Below, piece by piece: positions 1 to 6,219 of a stretch of 7,448 bases of DNA. Origin of the DNA: Oscillospiraceae bacterium (GTDB lineage: Bacteria > Bacillota > Clostridia > Oscillospirales > Oscillospiraceae); the NCBI GenBank assembly GCA_902783825.1, contig CACZSJ010000114.1, forward strand, positions 1 to 7,448, read 5' to 3'. The number at the start of each line of letters is the position of its first letter. Position 1 is the first letter of the stretch. Both the position numbers and the translations under genes were made by a program. The notes beneath the pieces are model-generated. The model had not been told where the DNA came from and did not search any database. It was given only the letters and a program-made list of their open reading frames with translations.

Positions 1-597
1 GCAGAGCATCCATTTGTTGCGCATCCACAGCAGCTTTTCCTCTCCCGGCGCCGTGCTGTCCACCGCGTCCAGCGGCTCGTTTGTGCCCCGCTCCAGGACC
101 ACCAGGCAGCGGAAGCCCTCCTGGCTGATCCGGCATGGCGCAAAATGCAGCACCAGGGGGAAAATCTCCACCAGCGTGTCCGGCGGCAGATAAAAGCCCT
201 GCACCTGGGCGCTGTCCAGTCTATCCTCATGCAGCTGCTGCGGCAGGGCCAGCAGCAGCACCAGACCCGTGCTGCTGTAATTGACCTCACTGCAGCGGTG
301 GTATTCCAGCGCATTGAGCTGGTGCCCGCGGCCGTTGCAGAAACCCGCCTGGATGGGCATTTCCCCGAAGGCGCGCCGACGCAGCGCCGCCATAAGCGGC
401 ACGGCCTCCAGCTCCGGCACGGAGGCCCGGTAACTGTTCCCCTCCTCGGGGATAGGCGTGGCCGCCAGGACTTGGGCCAGCTCTCGCGTGTCGCCGTCCA
501 GCAGCCGCCCGTAGGCTTGGAAAGCCGTCTCCCACACGCCGTGGAGGCGCAGGCCCGGGTTCTTCTCCCGGAGGCTGTTCAACACCGTCTCTCTCAT
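1..597 (-). CDS. DUF4867 family protein (3' end cut by window edge)
   Basis: The 199 residues visible resemble the DUF4867 family (usually about 200 residues), so only a few C-terminal residues are probably missing. I see a central block like that of small cupin-type proteins: N89-G-R-G-H92, then LEYHRCSE at 97-104 (E98, H100, E104), and LHFAPC at 150-155 (H151). These His/Glu residues could form a metal or sugar site, but this is inference and no biochemical function is known to me. The start is ATG at 597-595, overlapping the regulator's TGA stop by four bases (ATGA), with GGAGG six bases upstream at 604-608, so translation is likely coupled. It is the last visible gene of the sugar operon. 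There is no signal peptide or membrane segment, so it should be cytoplasmic. A mutarotase, isomerase or sugar-binding role would fit the context. I am fairly sure of the family and unsure of the role. Confidence 0.8.
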   Translation of the reverse strand, partial: MRETVLNSLREKNPGLRLHGVWETAFQAYGRLLDGDTRELAQVLAATPIPEEGNSYRASVPELEAVPLMAALRRRAFGEMPIQAGFCNGRGHQLNALEYHRCSEVNYSSTGLVLLLALPQQLHEDRLDSAQVQGFYLPPDTLVEIFPLVLHFAPCRISQEGFRCLVVLERGTNEPLDAVDSTAPGEEKLLWMRNKWMLC

Positions 598-1814
598 GCG
601 ATCCCTCCGTTGTCGATAAAGTCCTGCACCGCCAGCAGGCAGGCGGCCTTGTCCTCGAGCTGCTGGTTGTAGCAGCTTTTTTCGATGTGCACGCTGTGTC
701 GGCTGTCCACGCCCTCGTGCAGCTCGCTGCTCAGCCGGGCCAGGTAATAGGCGTCTTCAAAGAGGCTGCCGTAAAGCACAATCTTTCCCGGGTCGACCAG
801 GTAGATCAGGGCCTTGATGGCCGAAGCCAGCTCCTGCACCGCCCGGTCCACAATGGCCGCGGCGCCCTCGTCGCCACGACTGGCGGCGCTGAATACATCA
901 AAAACGCTCAGCGTCTCTGCGCCCCGCTCCCCCGCCATGCGCCAGAGCAGCGGCGTCCTCTCCTCAGACAGCGCCTCCATCGCGTCCTCCCGAATCGAGC
1001 CGGGGGAGGCAACGGTCTCCAGACAGCCGCTCTTGCCGCAGCGGCAGGGCTTTCCGCCCCGGTGCACCACCGGGATATGGCCGATCTCCGCGCATTGGGC
1101 GGTCACGCCGTGCCAGATTCTTCCGTTGATGGAAAGCGCGGCGCCGATGCCATAGCCGCAGCGCAGGAAAAACTGGGAGCCGGTGGTCTCATCTCGGGAG
1201 AGAAACATCTGCGCAGCCAAAAGCGAGCGGACGTTGTTTTCCATCACACAGCGCAGGCCCGTCAGCTCCTCAAACAGCGCGCAGAGCGGATAGTCCGTCT
1301 CCGCCAGCGTACCGAAAGAATCGCGTACGATGTGCCCGTCAGCCGAGGTAATGCCGCGCACGGCGATGCCCAGACCCACGATCCGCTCCCGCTCAAGCCC
1401 ATGCTCCCGCGTCAGCTCCAGCAGACGCGCAGAGAGGCGGCGGGCCGTCTCCTCGGCAGGCGCCTCTGCCGGAAGCGGGAGCTCCTCGGCAAAGACCACG
1501 CTGCCGTCGAGCCAGGTGGCCGAGAGAATCGCCTTGCGCAAATCGATCAGCACGCCCAGGCCGCAGGCATTCTGGGCGTTGATATCCACCAGCGTCTCTC
1601 GCCGGCCGGCGCTGCCGCTGGGAAGCATCTCTCCCTCGGACAGCAGACCGTCGCTGATCATTTCGCCCACGATCTTGGTAATGGCCGCCGGGGTCAGATT
1701 CATGCTTTCGGCCAGGCGCTTGCGGGACATGGCCCCTTTTTCATGCAGCGCATGGAGGGCAGCGCTCCGGTTGGTGCGCTTAACACTCATCAGATTGTCG
1801 CCCTTGTAAGACAT
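594..1814 (-). CDS. ROK-family transcriptional regulator
   Basis: A 406-residue protein with an N-terminal winged helix-turn-helix (about 17-60; recognition helix near TPAAITKIVGEM at 41-52) fused to a ROK sugar-sensing domain. The ROK zinc motif is intact: EIGH at 243-246 followed by CRCGKSGC at 257-264, giving the expected ligands H246, C257, C259 and C264. The ATP phosphate loop (DxGGTK in ROK kinases) is absent around 87-95, and the catalytic Asp position is Asn194 (ENN at 192-194), so it should bind a sugar but not phosphorylate it. Length is typical of NagC/XylR-type repressors. ATG at 1814 is chosen because AAGGAG lies five bases upstream (1820-1825); Met9 at 1790 has no good site. It sits in the operon it probably controls, 16 bases after the transporter gene, which suggests autoregulation. 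The likely effector is the pathway sugar or an intermediate (inference). Confidence 0.93.
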   Translation of the reverse strand: MSYKGDNLMSVKRTNRSAALHALHEKGAMSRKRLAESMNLTPAAITKIVGEMISDGLLSEGEMLPSGSAGRRETLVDINAQNACGLGVLIDLRKAILSATWLDGSVVFAEELPLPAEAPAEETARRLSARLLELTREHGLERERIVGLGIAVRGITSADGHIVRDSFGTLAETDYPLCALFEELTGLRCVMENNVRSLLAAQMFLSRDETTGSQFFLRCGYGIGAALSINGRIWHGVTAQCAEIGHIPVVHRGGKPCRCGKSGCLETVASPGSIREDAMEALSEERTPLLWRMAGERGAETLSVFDVFSAASRGDEGAAAIVDRAVQELASAIKALIYLVDPGKIVLYGSLFEDAYYLARLSSELHEGVDSRHSVHIEKSCYNQQLEDKAACLLAVQDFIDNGGIA

Positions 1815-1830
1815 ACTTGCTCCTTTTCCC
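1815..1830 (-). promoter_or_regulatory. Ribosome binding site gap for the ROK regulator
   Basis: The 16-base gap between transporter stop and regulator start holds AAGGAG (1820-1825 on the minus strand), five bases from the ATG at 1814. It leaves no room for a separate promoter, so the regulator is read with the operon, and it fixes the regulator's start codon. Confidence 0.7.
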
Positions 1831-2745
1831 TCAGCGCTCCTGCGCCGGCGTCTCCTCGCGGTTGATCCTGCTGCGCAGGAGAATCACCGCAGCGCCGGCC
1901 AATACCACCAGAACGCCCAGCAGCTTCCCGGCGGTCAGCGTCTCGTTGAGGAAGAAAACCCCGATAAAACAACTGAGCACCGGCATCAGCAGCAGGTACA
2001 GCTTGACCAGCCATACCTCAAAGTGCTTGAGATTTCGATAATAGAAGAAATAGATACCCGTCTGGGCAAGGCCGCCCAGAAGCACCAGCGGCCAGAAGCC
2101 GCGCATCATGCCCTGCGGCAGATGCAGCTCCCCTCCGGCGGCGGCAGTGGCGGCAAAGAGCAGCAGCACCACGGCGTTGTTGTAATAGGAAATGGTGTCC
2201 GCGTCCTTGTGATGCTTCTCCTGGGCGTGCTTGATGATGAAGGCGTTGGCGGTAACACAGGCGGCCGAAAGCAGGAAATACAGATCCGTCAGGTGCAGCG
2301 TCATGCCACCAAAATCGATCCCCAGCACCAGCAGCACGCCCGCCAGCATAATCAGCGTACCCAGCCAGTCGGACAGGTACAGGCGCTTACGATAAATCAG
2401 GATCGTGGCCAGGTTCACCATCAGCACATCGGTTTTCAGCAGAGCCGTGCCCGTGCTCAGAGAGCCTCCGGCATAGCCGAGGTTGGCAAAGAGATCCAGC
2501 AGGAAGCCAAACACGCCGATCAGCAGCAGGATGTACAGCGTCCTGCCCTGACGCAGAAGCCCTCGGAAGCTCCCACCGGCCAGCAGCTGGAGCGTCAGAA
2601 ACACCAAAGCCGCCGAGCGCAGTAAAAAACCCGCCAGCCTTGCCGATCCGGTGGCGTCCACCACGATCTTGCTGACAGCGTAGTAGATGGACCAGGATAC
2701 CACCATCCCGATGACCATCAGGGTATATTTCATGCCTTCCTTCAT
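1831..2745 (-). CDS. EamA/DMT-family transporter, ten transmembrane helices
   Basis: A 304-residue membrane protein with two EamA repeats. Hydrophobic segments lie at roughly 5-25, 34-54, 69-88, 97-117, 126-145, 153-172, 188-206, 213-235, 245-266 and 273-291, giving ten helices. The last repeat carries the usual MPV (254-256) and NET (267-269) pattern. The C-terminus ends in a charged tail (RSRINREETPAQER). Members of this superfamily move small metabolites across the cytoplasmic membrane, mostly as exporters or exchangers; substrate cannot be read from the sequence. In this operon it may import the sugar or export a sulfonate end product such as isethionate (inference). The start is ambiguous: ATG at 2745 has AGGAAAAAGG just upstream, while Met5 at 2733 has AAGGA four bases upstream. 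The upstream gap of 72 bases contains a strong hairpin. Confidence 0.9.
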   Translation of the reverse strand: MKEGMKYTLMVIGMVVSWSIYYAVSKIVVDATGSARLAGFLLRSAALVFLTLQLLAGGSFRGLLRQGRTLYILLLIGVFGFLLDLFANLGYAGGSLSTGTALLKTDVLMVNLATILIYRKRLYLSDWLGTLIMLAGVLLVLGIDFGGMTLHLTDLYFLLSAACVTANAFIIKHAQEKHHKDADTISYYNNAVVLLLFAATAAAGGELHLPQGMMRGFWPLVLLGGLAQTGIYFFYYRNLKHFEVWLVKLYLLLMPVLSCFIGVFFLNETLTAGKLLGVLVVLAGAAVILLRSRINREETPAQER

Positions 2746-2782
2746 GTGCCTTTTTCCTCTGTCTGCTTTCTCAATGATACAG

Positions 2783-2809
2783 GATTCCTGCCCCGGGAGG
2801 GCAGGAATC
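2783..2809. terminator. Intergenic hairpin with a T-run on the plus side
   Basis: A perfect 11-base-pair stem (2783-2793 with 2799-2809) closes a five-base loop at 2794-2798. On the plus strand it is followed by GTTTTT (2810-2815), the form of an intrinsic terminator reading rightward. The operon runs the other way; in the operon mRNA the hairpin begins eight bases after the dehydrogenase stop and is followed by CTGTATC, which is poor in U. For the operon it may be a weak attenuator or a 3'-end stabiliser that lowers expression of the distal transporter, regulator and DUF4867 genes relative to the enzymes; alternatively it stops antisense transcripts. The structure is seen directly; its role is inferred. 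Confidence 0.6.
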
Positions 2810-2817
2810 GTTTTTCC

Positions 2818-3915
2818 TTAGGCAAGCTGCGCGAACATGGCCCGCAGCGCCGCGGCGTCCATGGGCACGGGATTGTTGGCCATCAAGCCGTGCGCGGCGC
2901 AGTCCCGGGCCAGCTTGTCCAGGTCCACCTCGCCAAGCTCGCTCAGGCGGCGGCGCAGGCCGGCCAGCTCTTTGAGCGCGCCGATGCGCTGCGCCAGCTC
3001 CTCCGTGCCGGACAGTCCGGCCCGGCGGCACAGCAGCTCCAGCCGCTCATCGGCGTTGATGCGCACAAAGCTGTCCAGGGTAAAGGCGCAGGCCTCGCCA
3101 TGGGGCAGATGGTAGTCCTCCGACAGCGGGTAGCTGCAGGCATGGCAGCCGGCGGTCTTGGGCAGGGCAAAGCTCATGCCGCCCAGCAGCGCCGCGTAGG
3201 CCATATTGGCGCGGGCCTGGAGATTGTCGCCATCGGTATAGGCCGTCTCCAGATTCTCCATCACCAGCCGCACAGCCTCCACGGCCATCAGGTCGGAGAT
3301 GGGCTGGTGGTTCTTGCTCCAATAGCCCTCCAGGGCGTGGGCCAGGGCGTCCAGGCCCGTGTTCATCGTGGTGCGCGGCGGCACAGAGCGGCTCAGCTCC
3401 GGGTCGACAATGGCCACACTGGGCATGAAGGCCGGGTCATTGATGGTGCGCTTCTCCGCGACATGGCTGATGACGGAGACCTGGGTGACCTCGCTGCCGG
3501 TGCCGGCGGTGGTGGGCACGGCGATGATGCTCAGCCGCTTTGCGGGGAAGGGCCGCTCGCCGCGGTAATAGGCGATGGGCTCCCCATCCTCCAGGGCGAT
3601 GGCCGCGGCAAACTTGGCCGTGTCGATGGCGCTGCCGCCGCCCACGCCGATGACCGCGTCAGCCTGCAGGGTCCTGCACAGGCGGGTGGTCTCTTCCACG
3701 CCGGACAGCTGGGGGTTCTGCTCCACTTCAGAGAAGATCGCCACGATGCGTCCGTCCTGCTGCTGCATCTGCTGTGCCGTGGGGGCGAAGTGCCGCCCGC
3801 AGACCAGCACGCAGCGCCGCAGACCCAGCTCGTCCAGGATCTCCCCCAGACGGGCAAACTTCCCCGCGCCGAAGTAGATTTTCACCGGCTGCCGATACGC
3901 AAACTCAAGCGCCAT
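2818..3915 (-). CDS. Iron-containing alcohol dehydrogenase; candidate sulfoacetaldehyde reductase (SqwF-like role)
   Basis: A 365-residue group III (metal-dependent) alcohol dehydrogenase. The nucleotide-binding GGGS is at 92-95 and TTAGTGSE at 135-142. By comparison with FucO, the four metal ligands are present: D189 and H193 (GLDALAHALEGY), H258 and H272 (the two His are 14 apart, as in FucO H263/H277). The second His of the HAxAH motif, proposed as catalytic in FucO (H267), is Tyr262 here (SYPLS), as I recall for the phosphonoacetaldehyde reductase-like and KdnB-like subgroups. The FucO Asp39 position that disfavours NADPH is Gly40 followed by Arg41. It should reduce a small aldehyde; in context sulfoacetaldehyde to isethionate is the best guess. 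ATG at 3915 overlaps the upstream isomerase gene by 11 bases, with GAGGAG seven bases upstream. Family is certain, substrate inferred. Confidence 0.93.
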   Translation of the reverse strand: MALEFAYRQPVKIYFGAGKFARLGEILDELGLRRCVLVCGRHFAPTAQQMQQQDGRIVAIFSEVEQNPQLSGVEETTRLCRTLQADAVIGVGGGSAIDTAKFAAAIALEDGEPIAYYRGERPFPAKRLSIIAVPTTAGTGSEVTQVSVISHVAEKRTINDPAFMPSVAIVDPELSRSVPPRTTMNTGLDALAHALEGYWSKNHQPISDLMAVEAVRLVMENLETAYTDGDNLQARANMAYAALLGGMSFALPKTAGCHACSYPLSEDYHLPHGEACAFTLDSFVRINADERLELLCRRAGLSGTEELAQRIGALKELAGLRRRLSELGEVDLDKLARDCAAHGLMANNPVPMDAAALRAMFAQLA

Positions 3916-4381
3916 AGATGCTCTCCTCGATCTCGTTGACCTTCACGGCGAATTTGTGCATGTTCTCCGCGCGCCAGTCCTCCAGATCCTGGCACCAGGC
4001 GGTAGACAGGAAGGTCTTGACCATCTCCACGGCCATCTCCGGGCCGACGATCCAGCCGCCCATGCACAGGATATTGGCGTTGTTGATGGCGCGGGCCATC
4101 TTGGCCGAATACACGCCCTCGCAGGCCACGGCGTACACGCCCTTGTACTTATTGGCCACCACGGACATGCCCGCGCCGGTGCCGCAGATCAGCACGGCCT
4201 TGTCATAGCTGCCCTTCTGCACCAGGGGCGCCACCTGGCTTGCCACCTGGTAGTAGGGCTGCACATGCTCCAGATCGATGGTGCCCAGATCGTCAAAGGC
4301 CAGGCCGGCCTCCGTCAGATAGGCCTTGATGGCTTCCTTCGCGGGAAAGCCGGACTTGTCGCTTCCAATGGCAATTTTCAT
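3905..4381 (-). CDS. RpiB/LacAB-family isomerase; candidate 4-deoxy-4-sulfo-D-erythrose isomerase (SqwI type)
   Basis: A 158-residue protein of the RpiB/LacA/LacB fold, full length for the family. The catalytic base region ICGTGAGMS is at 65-73, with Cys66 and Thr68 matching E. coli RpiB. By hand alignment other RpiB residues have changed: the DH pair is D8-K9, ring-opening His99 is Ile99 (RAINNAN at 97-103), and phosphate-binding Arg133 is Leu133, while Arg137 is kept. An aldose-ketose isomerase for a non-cyclising or non-phosphate substrate fits, and 4-deoxy-4-sulfoerythrose of the sulfo-TK pathway meets both conditions (inference). The start is ATG at 4381, with GGAGG eight bases upstream (4390-4394); a TTG at 4402 would add seven residues but has only a weak AAGG close to it. 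It lies 30 bases after the transketolase C-subunit and overlaps the dehydrogenase by 11 bases. Confidence 0.9.
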   Translation of the reverse strand: MKIAIGSDKSGFPAKEAIKAYLTEAGLAFDDLGTIDLEHVQPYYQVASQVAPLVQKGSYDKAVLICGTGAGMSVVANKYKGVYAVACEGVYSAKMARAINNANILCMGGWIVGPEMAVEMVKTFLSTAWCQDLEDWRAENMHKFAVKVNEIEESIYGA

Positions 4382-4389
4382 TTTACCTA

Positions 4390-4394
4390 CCTCC
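4390..4394 (-). promoter_or_regulatory. Ribosome binding site fixing the RpiB-like start
   Basis: GGAGG on the minus strand, eight bases before ATG 4381. It lies inside the longer TTG-initiated reading frame from 4402, which argues that the shorter protein is the real one. Confidence 0.75.
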
Positions 4395-4411
4395 GTATTC
4401 AAGCCTTCGGC

Positions 4412-5335
4412 TCACTTCAGGCTCAGCGCCTTCTTCGCGCCGGCAACGATGTTCTCCACCGTCAGGCCCATGGCCTGGCGCAGGTAGGGCAGCTTGCCCA
4501 CCTCGCCAAAGCGGTCCTCCACGCCCACGGCGCACACAGGGATCCGCTCGGCGGCCAGCGCCTCCAGCACGGCGGAATGCAAACCGCCGACGATGTTGTG
4601 ATTCTCCACGGTCAGCACCGCGCCGGTCTTGCGCGCCGAGGCGAGAACCGTCTCCCGGTCGATGGGCTTGATGGTGTGGATGTTGATCAGCTCCGCGTCC
4701 ACGCCCTCGGCAGCCAGCCTTTCGGCGGCCTCCACCGCGTCCGCGGTCAACAGGCCGCTGACAAAGATGCTCAGATCCTTGCCCTGTCTGATGGCGTCGG
4801 CCTTGAAGAGATCAAACTTGTAGTCCGGGCCGAAAACCGTCGGCAGCTCCTTGCGGAACAGCCGCACATACACCGGGCCCTCGTAAGCGTCCAGCACGGG
4901 CATGGCCGCGCGCAGCTGCACATCGTCCACCGGCTCAAAGATTACCATGCCGGGGATGGAGCGAAGCACGCCGATGTCCTCCAAGCTCATGTGCGTGCCG
5001 CCGTTGAGCTCGGCGGCGATGCCGGGGTCGGTGCCCACGATCTTCACGTTCTGCTTGGCATAGGCCACAGAGATGGCGATCTGGTCGCAGATGCGGCGGG
5101 TGGCGAAGGGGGTGAAGGTCTCGATCCAGGGCTTGAAGCCATAGCTGGACAGCCCCGCGGCGATGGAGGCCATGTTCTGCTCGGCCACGCCGCAGTCAAA
5201 CATCTGCTTGGGGAACTTCTCGTACAGGCCCAGGGTGCCGCTGGCCTTGGCAAGGTCCGCGTCCAGCACCAGCACGCGCTTGTCCTTCTCCATCAGCTCC
5301 GCAAGGCATGCGGCATAAACAGCTCTCATTTCCAT
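4412..5335 (-). CDS. Transketolase, C-terminal subunit (PYR and C domains; SqwGH-type candidate)
   Basis: A 307-residue C-terminal half of a split transketolase: the pyrimidine-binding domain (about 1-165) and the transketolase C domain (about 185-300). The glutamate that activates thiamine diphosphate is E52 in FDCGVAEQNM (46-55), and the aromatic cofactor contact is in ETFTPFATRR (72-81). Substrate-pocket residues include R4, H115 (GTHMSLED, 113-120) and R158 (VYVRLFRK). The Ser that helps hold the sugar phosphate in yeast transketolase (S386) appears as Ala31, with a Ser at 32. It works with the N-subunit encoded immediately upstream to move two-carbon ketol units from a ketose to an aldose. 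ATG 5335 begins three bases after the N-subunit stop, with GGGGAGG (5344-5350) inside the end of that gene, so the subunits are coupled. In this operon the donor may be 6-deoxy-6-sulfofructose (inference). Confidence 0.95.
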   Translation of the reverse strand: MEMRAVYAACLAELMEKDKRVLVLDADLAKASGTLGLYEKFPKQMFDCGVAEQNMASIAAGLSSYGFKPWIETFTPFATRRICDQIAISVAYAKQNVKIVGTDPGIAAELNGGTHMSLEDIGVLRSIPGMVIFEPVDDVQLRAAMPVLDAYEGPVYVRLFRKELPTVFGPDYKFDLFKADAIRQGKDLSIFVSGLLTADAVEAAERLAAEGVDAELINIHTIKPIDRETVLASARKTGAVLTVENHNIVGGLHSAVLEALAAERIPVCAVGVEDRFGEVGKLPYLRQAMGLTVENIVAGAKKALSLK

Positions 5336-5338
5336 GGC

Positions 5339-6166
5339 TTAGTCCTCCCCTCTGATCTCGCGAACAGCGGCCGCGGCCTGCTCCTCGCTGATGTTGGTGT
5401 TGTGGTTGCCGGAGCCCAGATCCACGATCCACTGGACGCCGCAGCCCTTCAGGGTGTTGAGGATGATCATGGTGGGCATGCCGCTGTCGCGGCCAAGCTT
5501 GGCGTGCTCTACAGCCTGCTCCACCTGCTCGATATCGTTGCCGTCCTCAACATCGATCACGTTCCAGCCAAAGGCGGCCCATTTCTCCGCCAGGGGCGCA
5601 ATGTCGTTGACTTCGGCCACAGTGCCGTCGATCTGCTGCTTGTTATAATCGGTAAAGGCAATGAGATTGTCCAGCTTCTTGGCCGCGGCGAACATGGCCG
5701 CCTCCCAGATCTGGCCCTCCTGGCTCTCCCCGTCGCCGATCATGGCGTAGACGGTCGCTCCGTCGTCGGCAAGCTTGGCGCCCAGAGCCACGCCCACCGC
5801 ACAGCTGAAGCCCTGACCCAGGGAACCGGTGGTCATGTCCACGCCCGGGGTGCGGTTCATGTCGCAGTGAGAGGGCAGATTCGTGCCGCCCTGGTTGAGC
5901 GTGAGCAGCTCCTTCTTGTCAAAGTAGCCGCGGTTGGCCAAGGTCGCGTACACGGCGGGACCGGCGTGGCCCTTGGAGCAGACAAAACGGTCCCTCCCGG
6001 GCATCTGCGGCCGCTTGGGGTCGATGTTCATCTCCTTGAAATACAGGACCGCCAGCGCTTCTACAACGGACAGGCAGCCACCGATGTGGCCCACGCCCAA
6101 ATGCCCGATGCTGGTCATGATATCACAGCGGATATCCTTGCAGATTTCTCTCAGATCGTAGTTCAA
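5339..6166 (-). CDS. Transketolase, N-terminal subunit (thiamine diphosphate-binding; SqwGH-type candidate)
   Basis: A 275-residue N-terminal half of a split transketolase, typical length for such subunits. The thiamine diphosphate/metal motif is GDGESQEG (144-151) with the closing DYN at 173-175. Substrate-channel His residues are H22 (IGHLG), H67 (SKGHAGP) and H100 (LPSHCD), followed by TTGSLGQGF at 112-120. It pairs with the C-subunit encoded three bases downstream. The start is TTG at 6166: AAGGAGG lies eight bases upstream (6175-6181) and an in-frame TGA at 6190-6188 rules out an earlier start. It is the first gene of the operon, behind a sigma-A-type promoter and an 85-base leader. Transketolase identity is secure; that its donor is a sulfonated ketose rather than an ordinary ketose phosphate is inferred from the divergent isomerase and the RpiB-like neighbour. 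Confidence 0.95.
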   Translation of the reverse strand: MNYDLREICKDIRCDIMTSIGHLGVGHIGGCLSVVEALAVLYFKEMNIDPKRPQMPGRDRFVCSKGHAGPAVYATLANRGYFDKKELLTLNQGGTNLPSHCDMNRTPGVDMTTGSLGQGFSCAVGVALGAKLADDGATVYAMIGDGESQEGQIWEAAMFAAAKKLDNLIAFTDYNKQQIDGTVAEVNDIAPLAEKWAAFGWNVIDVEDGNDIEQVEQAVEHAKLGRDSGMPTMIILNTLKGCGVQWIVDLGSGNHNTNISEEQAAAAVREIRGED

Positions 6167-6174
6167 TGAACTGT

Positions 6175-6181
6175 CCTCCTT
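6175..6181 (-). promoter_or_regulatory. Ribosome binding site supporting the TTG start
   Basis: AAGGAGG on the minus strand, eight bases before TTG 6166. With the in-frame stop at 6190-6188 it makes TTG the only reasonable initiation codon for the transketolase N-subunit. Confidence 0.8.
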
Positions 6182-6193
6182 GATGGTTCATTT

Positions 6194-6212
6194 TGCGCAG
6201 CTTCGCCGCGCA
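6194..6212 (-). promoter_or_regulatory. Leader hairpin ahead of the operon's first gene
   Basis: In the untranslated leader, TGCGCGGC and GCTGCGCA pair over eight positions (one G-U) around a GAA loop, ending 12 bases before the Shine-Dalgarno site. No U-run follows, so it is not an intrinsic terminator. It could stabilise the mRNA 5' end or affect ribosome access. The pairing is seen directly; the function is unknown. Confidence 0.45.
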
Positions 6213-6219
6213 TGGCTGG

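Noticed and set aside
594..1814. ROK sugar kinase (glucokinase-like) as the identity of this gene
   Set aside because: An N-terminal helix-turn-helix is present, and both the phosphate loop and catalytic Asp are missing.
687..1865. A 392-codon plus-strand open frame opposite the ROK regulator
   Set aside because: The minus strand encodes a complete ROK protein with zinc motif and helix-turn-helix, and the antisense translation is Arg/Gln/His-rich and unrecognisable.
4382..4402. Extension of the RpiB-like gene to a TTG at 4402
   Set aside because: The GGAGG for ATG 4381 lies within this extension, the TTG has only a weak AAGG nearby, and RpiB proteins normally begin at the MKIAIGSD segment.
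3956..6169. A 737-codon plus-strand open frame opposite the isomerase and both transketolase genes
   Set aside because: It is antisense to three well-supported genes. The translation is rich in His, Gln, Gly and Ala with no recognisable domain, as expected for a shadow in GC-rich DNA, and no ribosome site is evident.
6123..6192. A 22-codon ATG frame overlapping the transketolase leader (starts MNHQGG)
   Set aside because: It has no ribosome site of its own, reads through the Shine-Dalgarno of the real gene and has no attenuator-like codon run.
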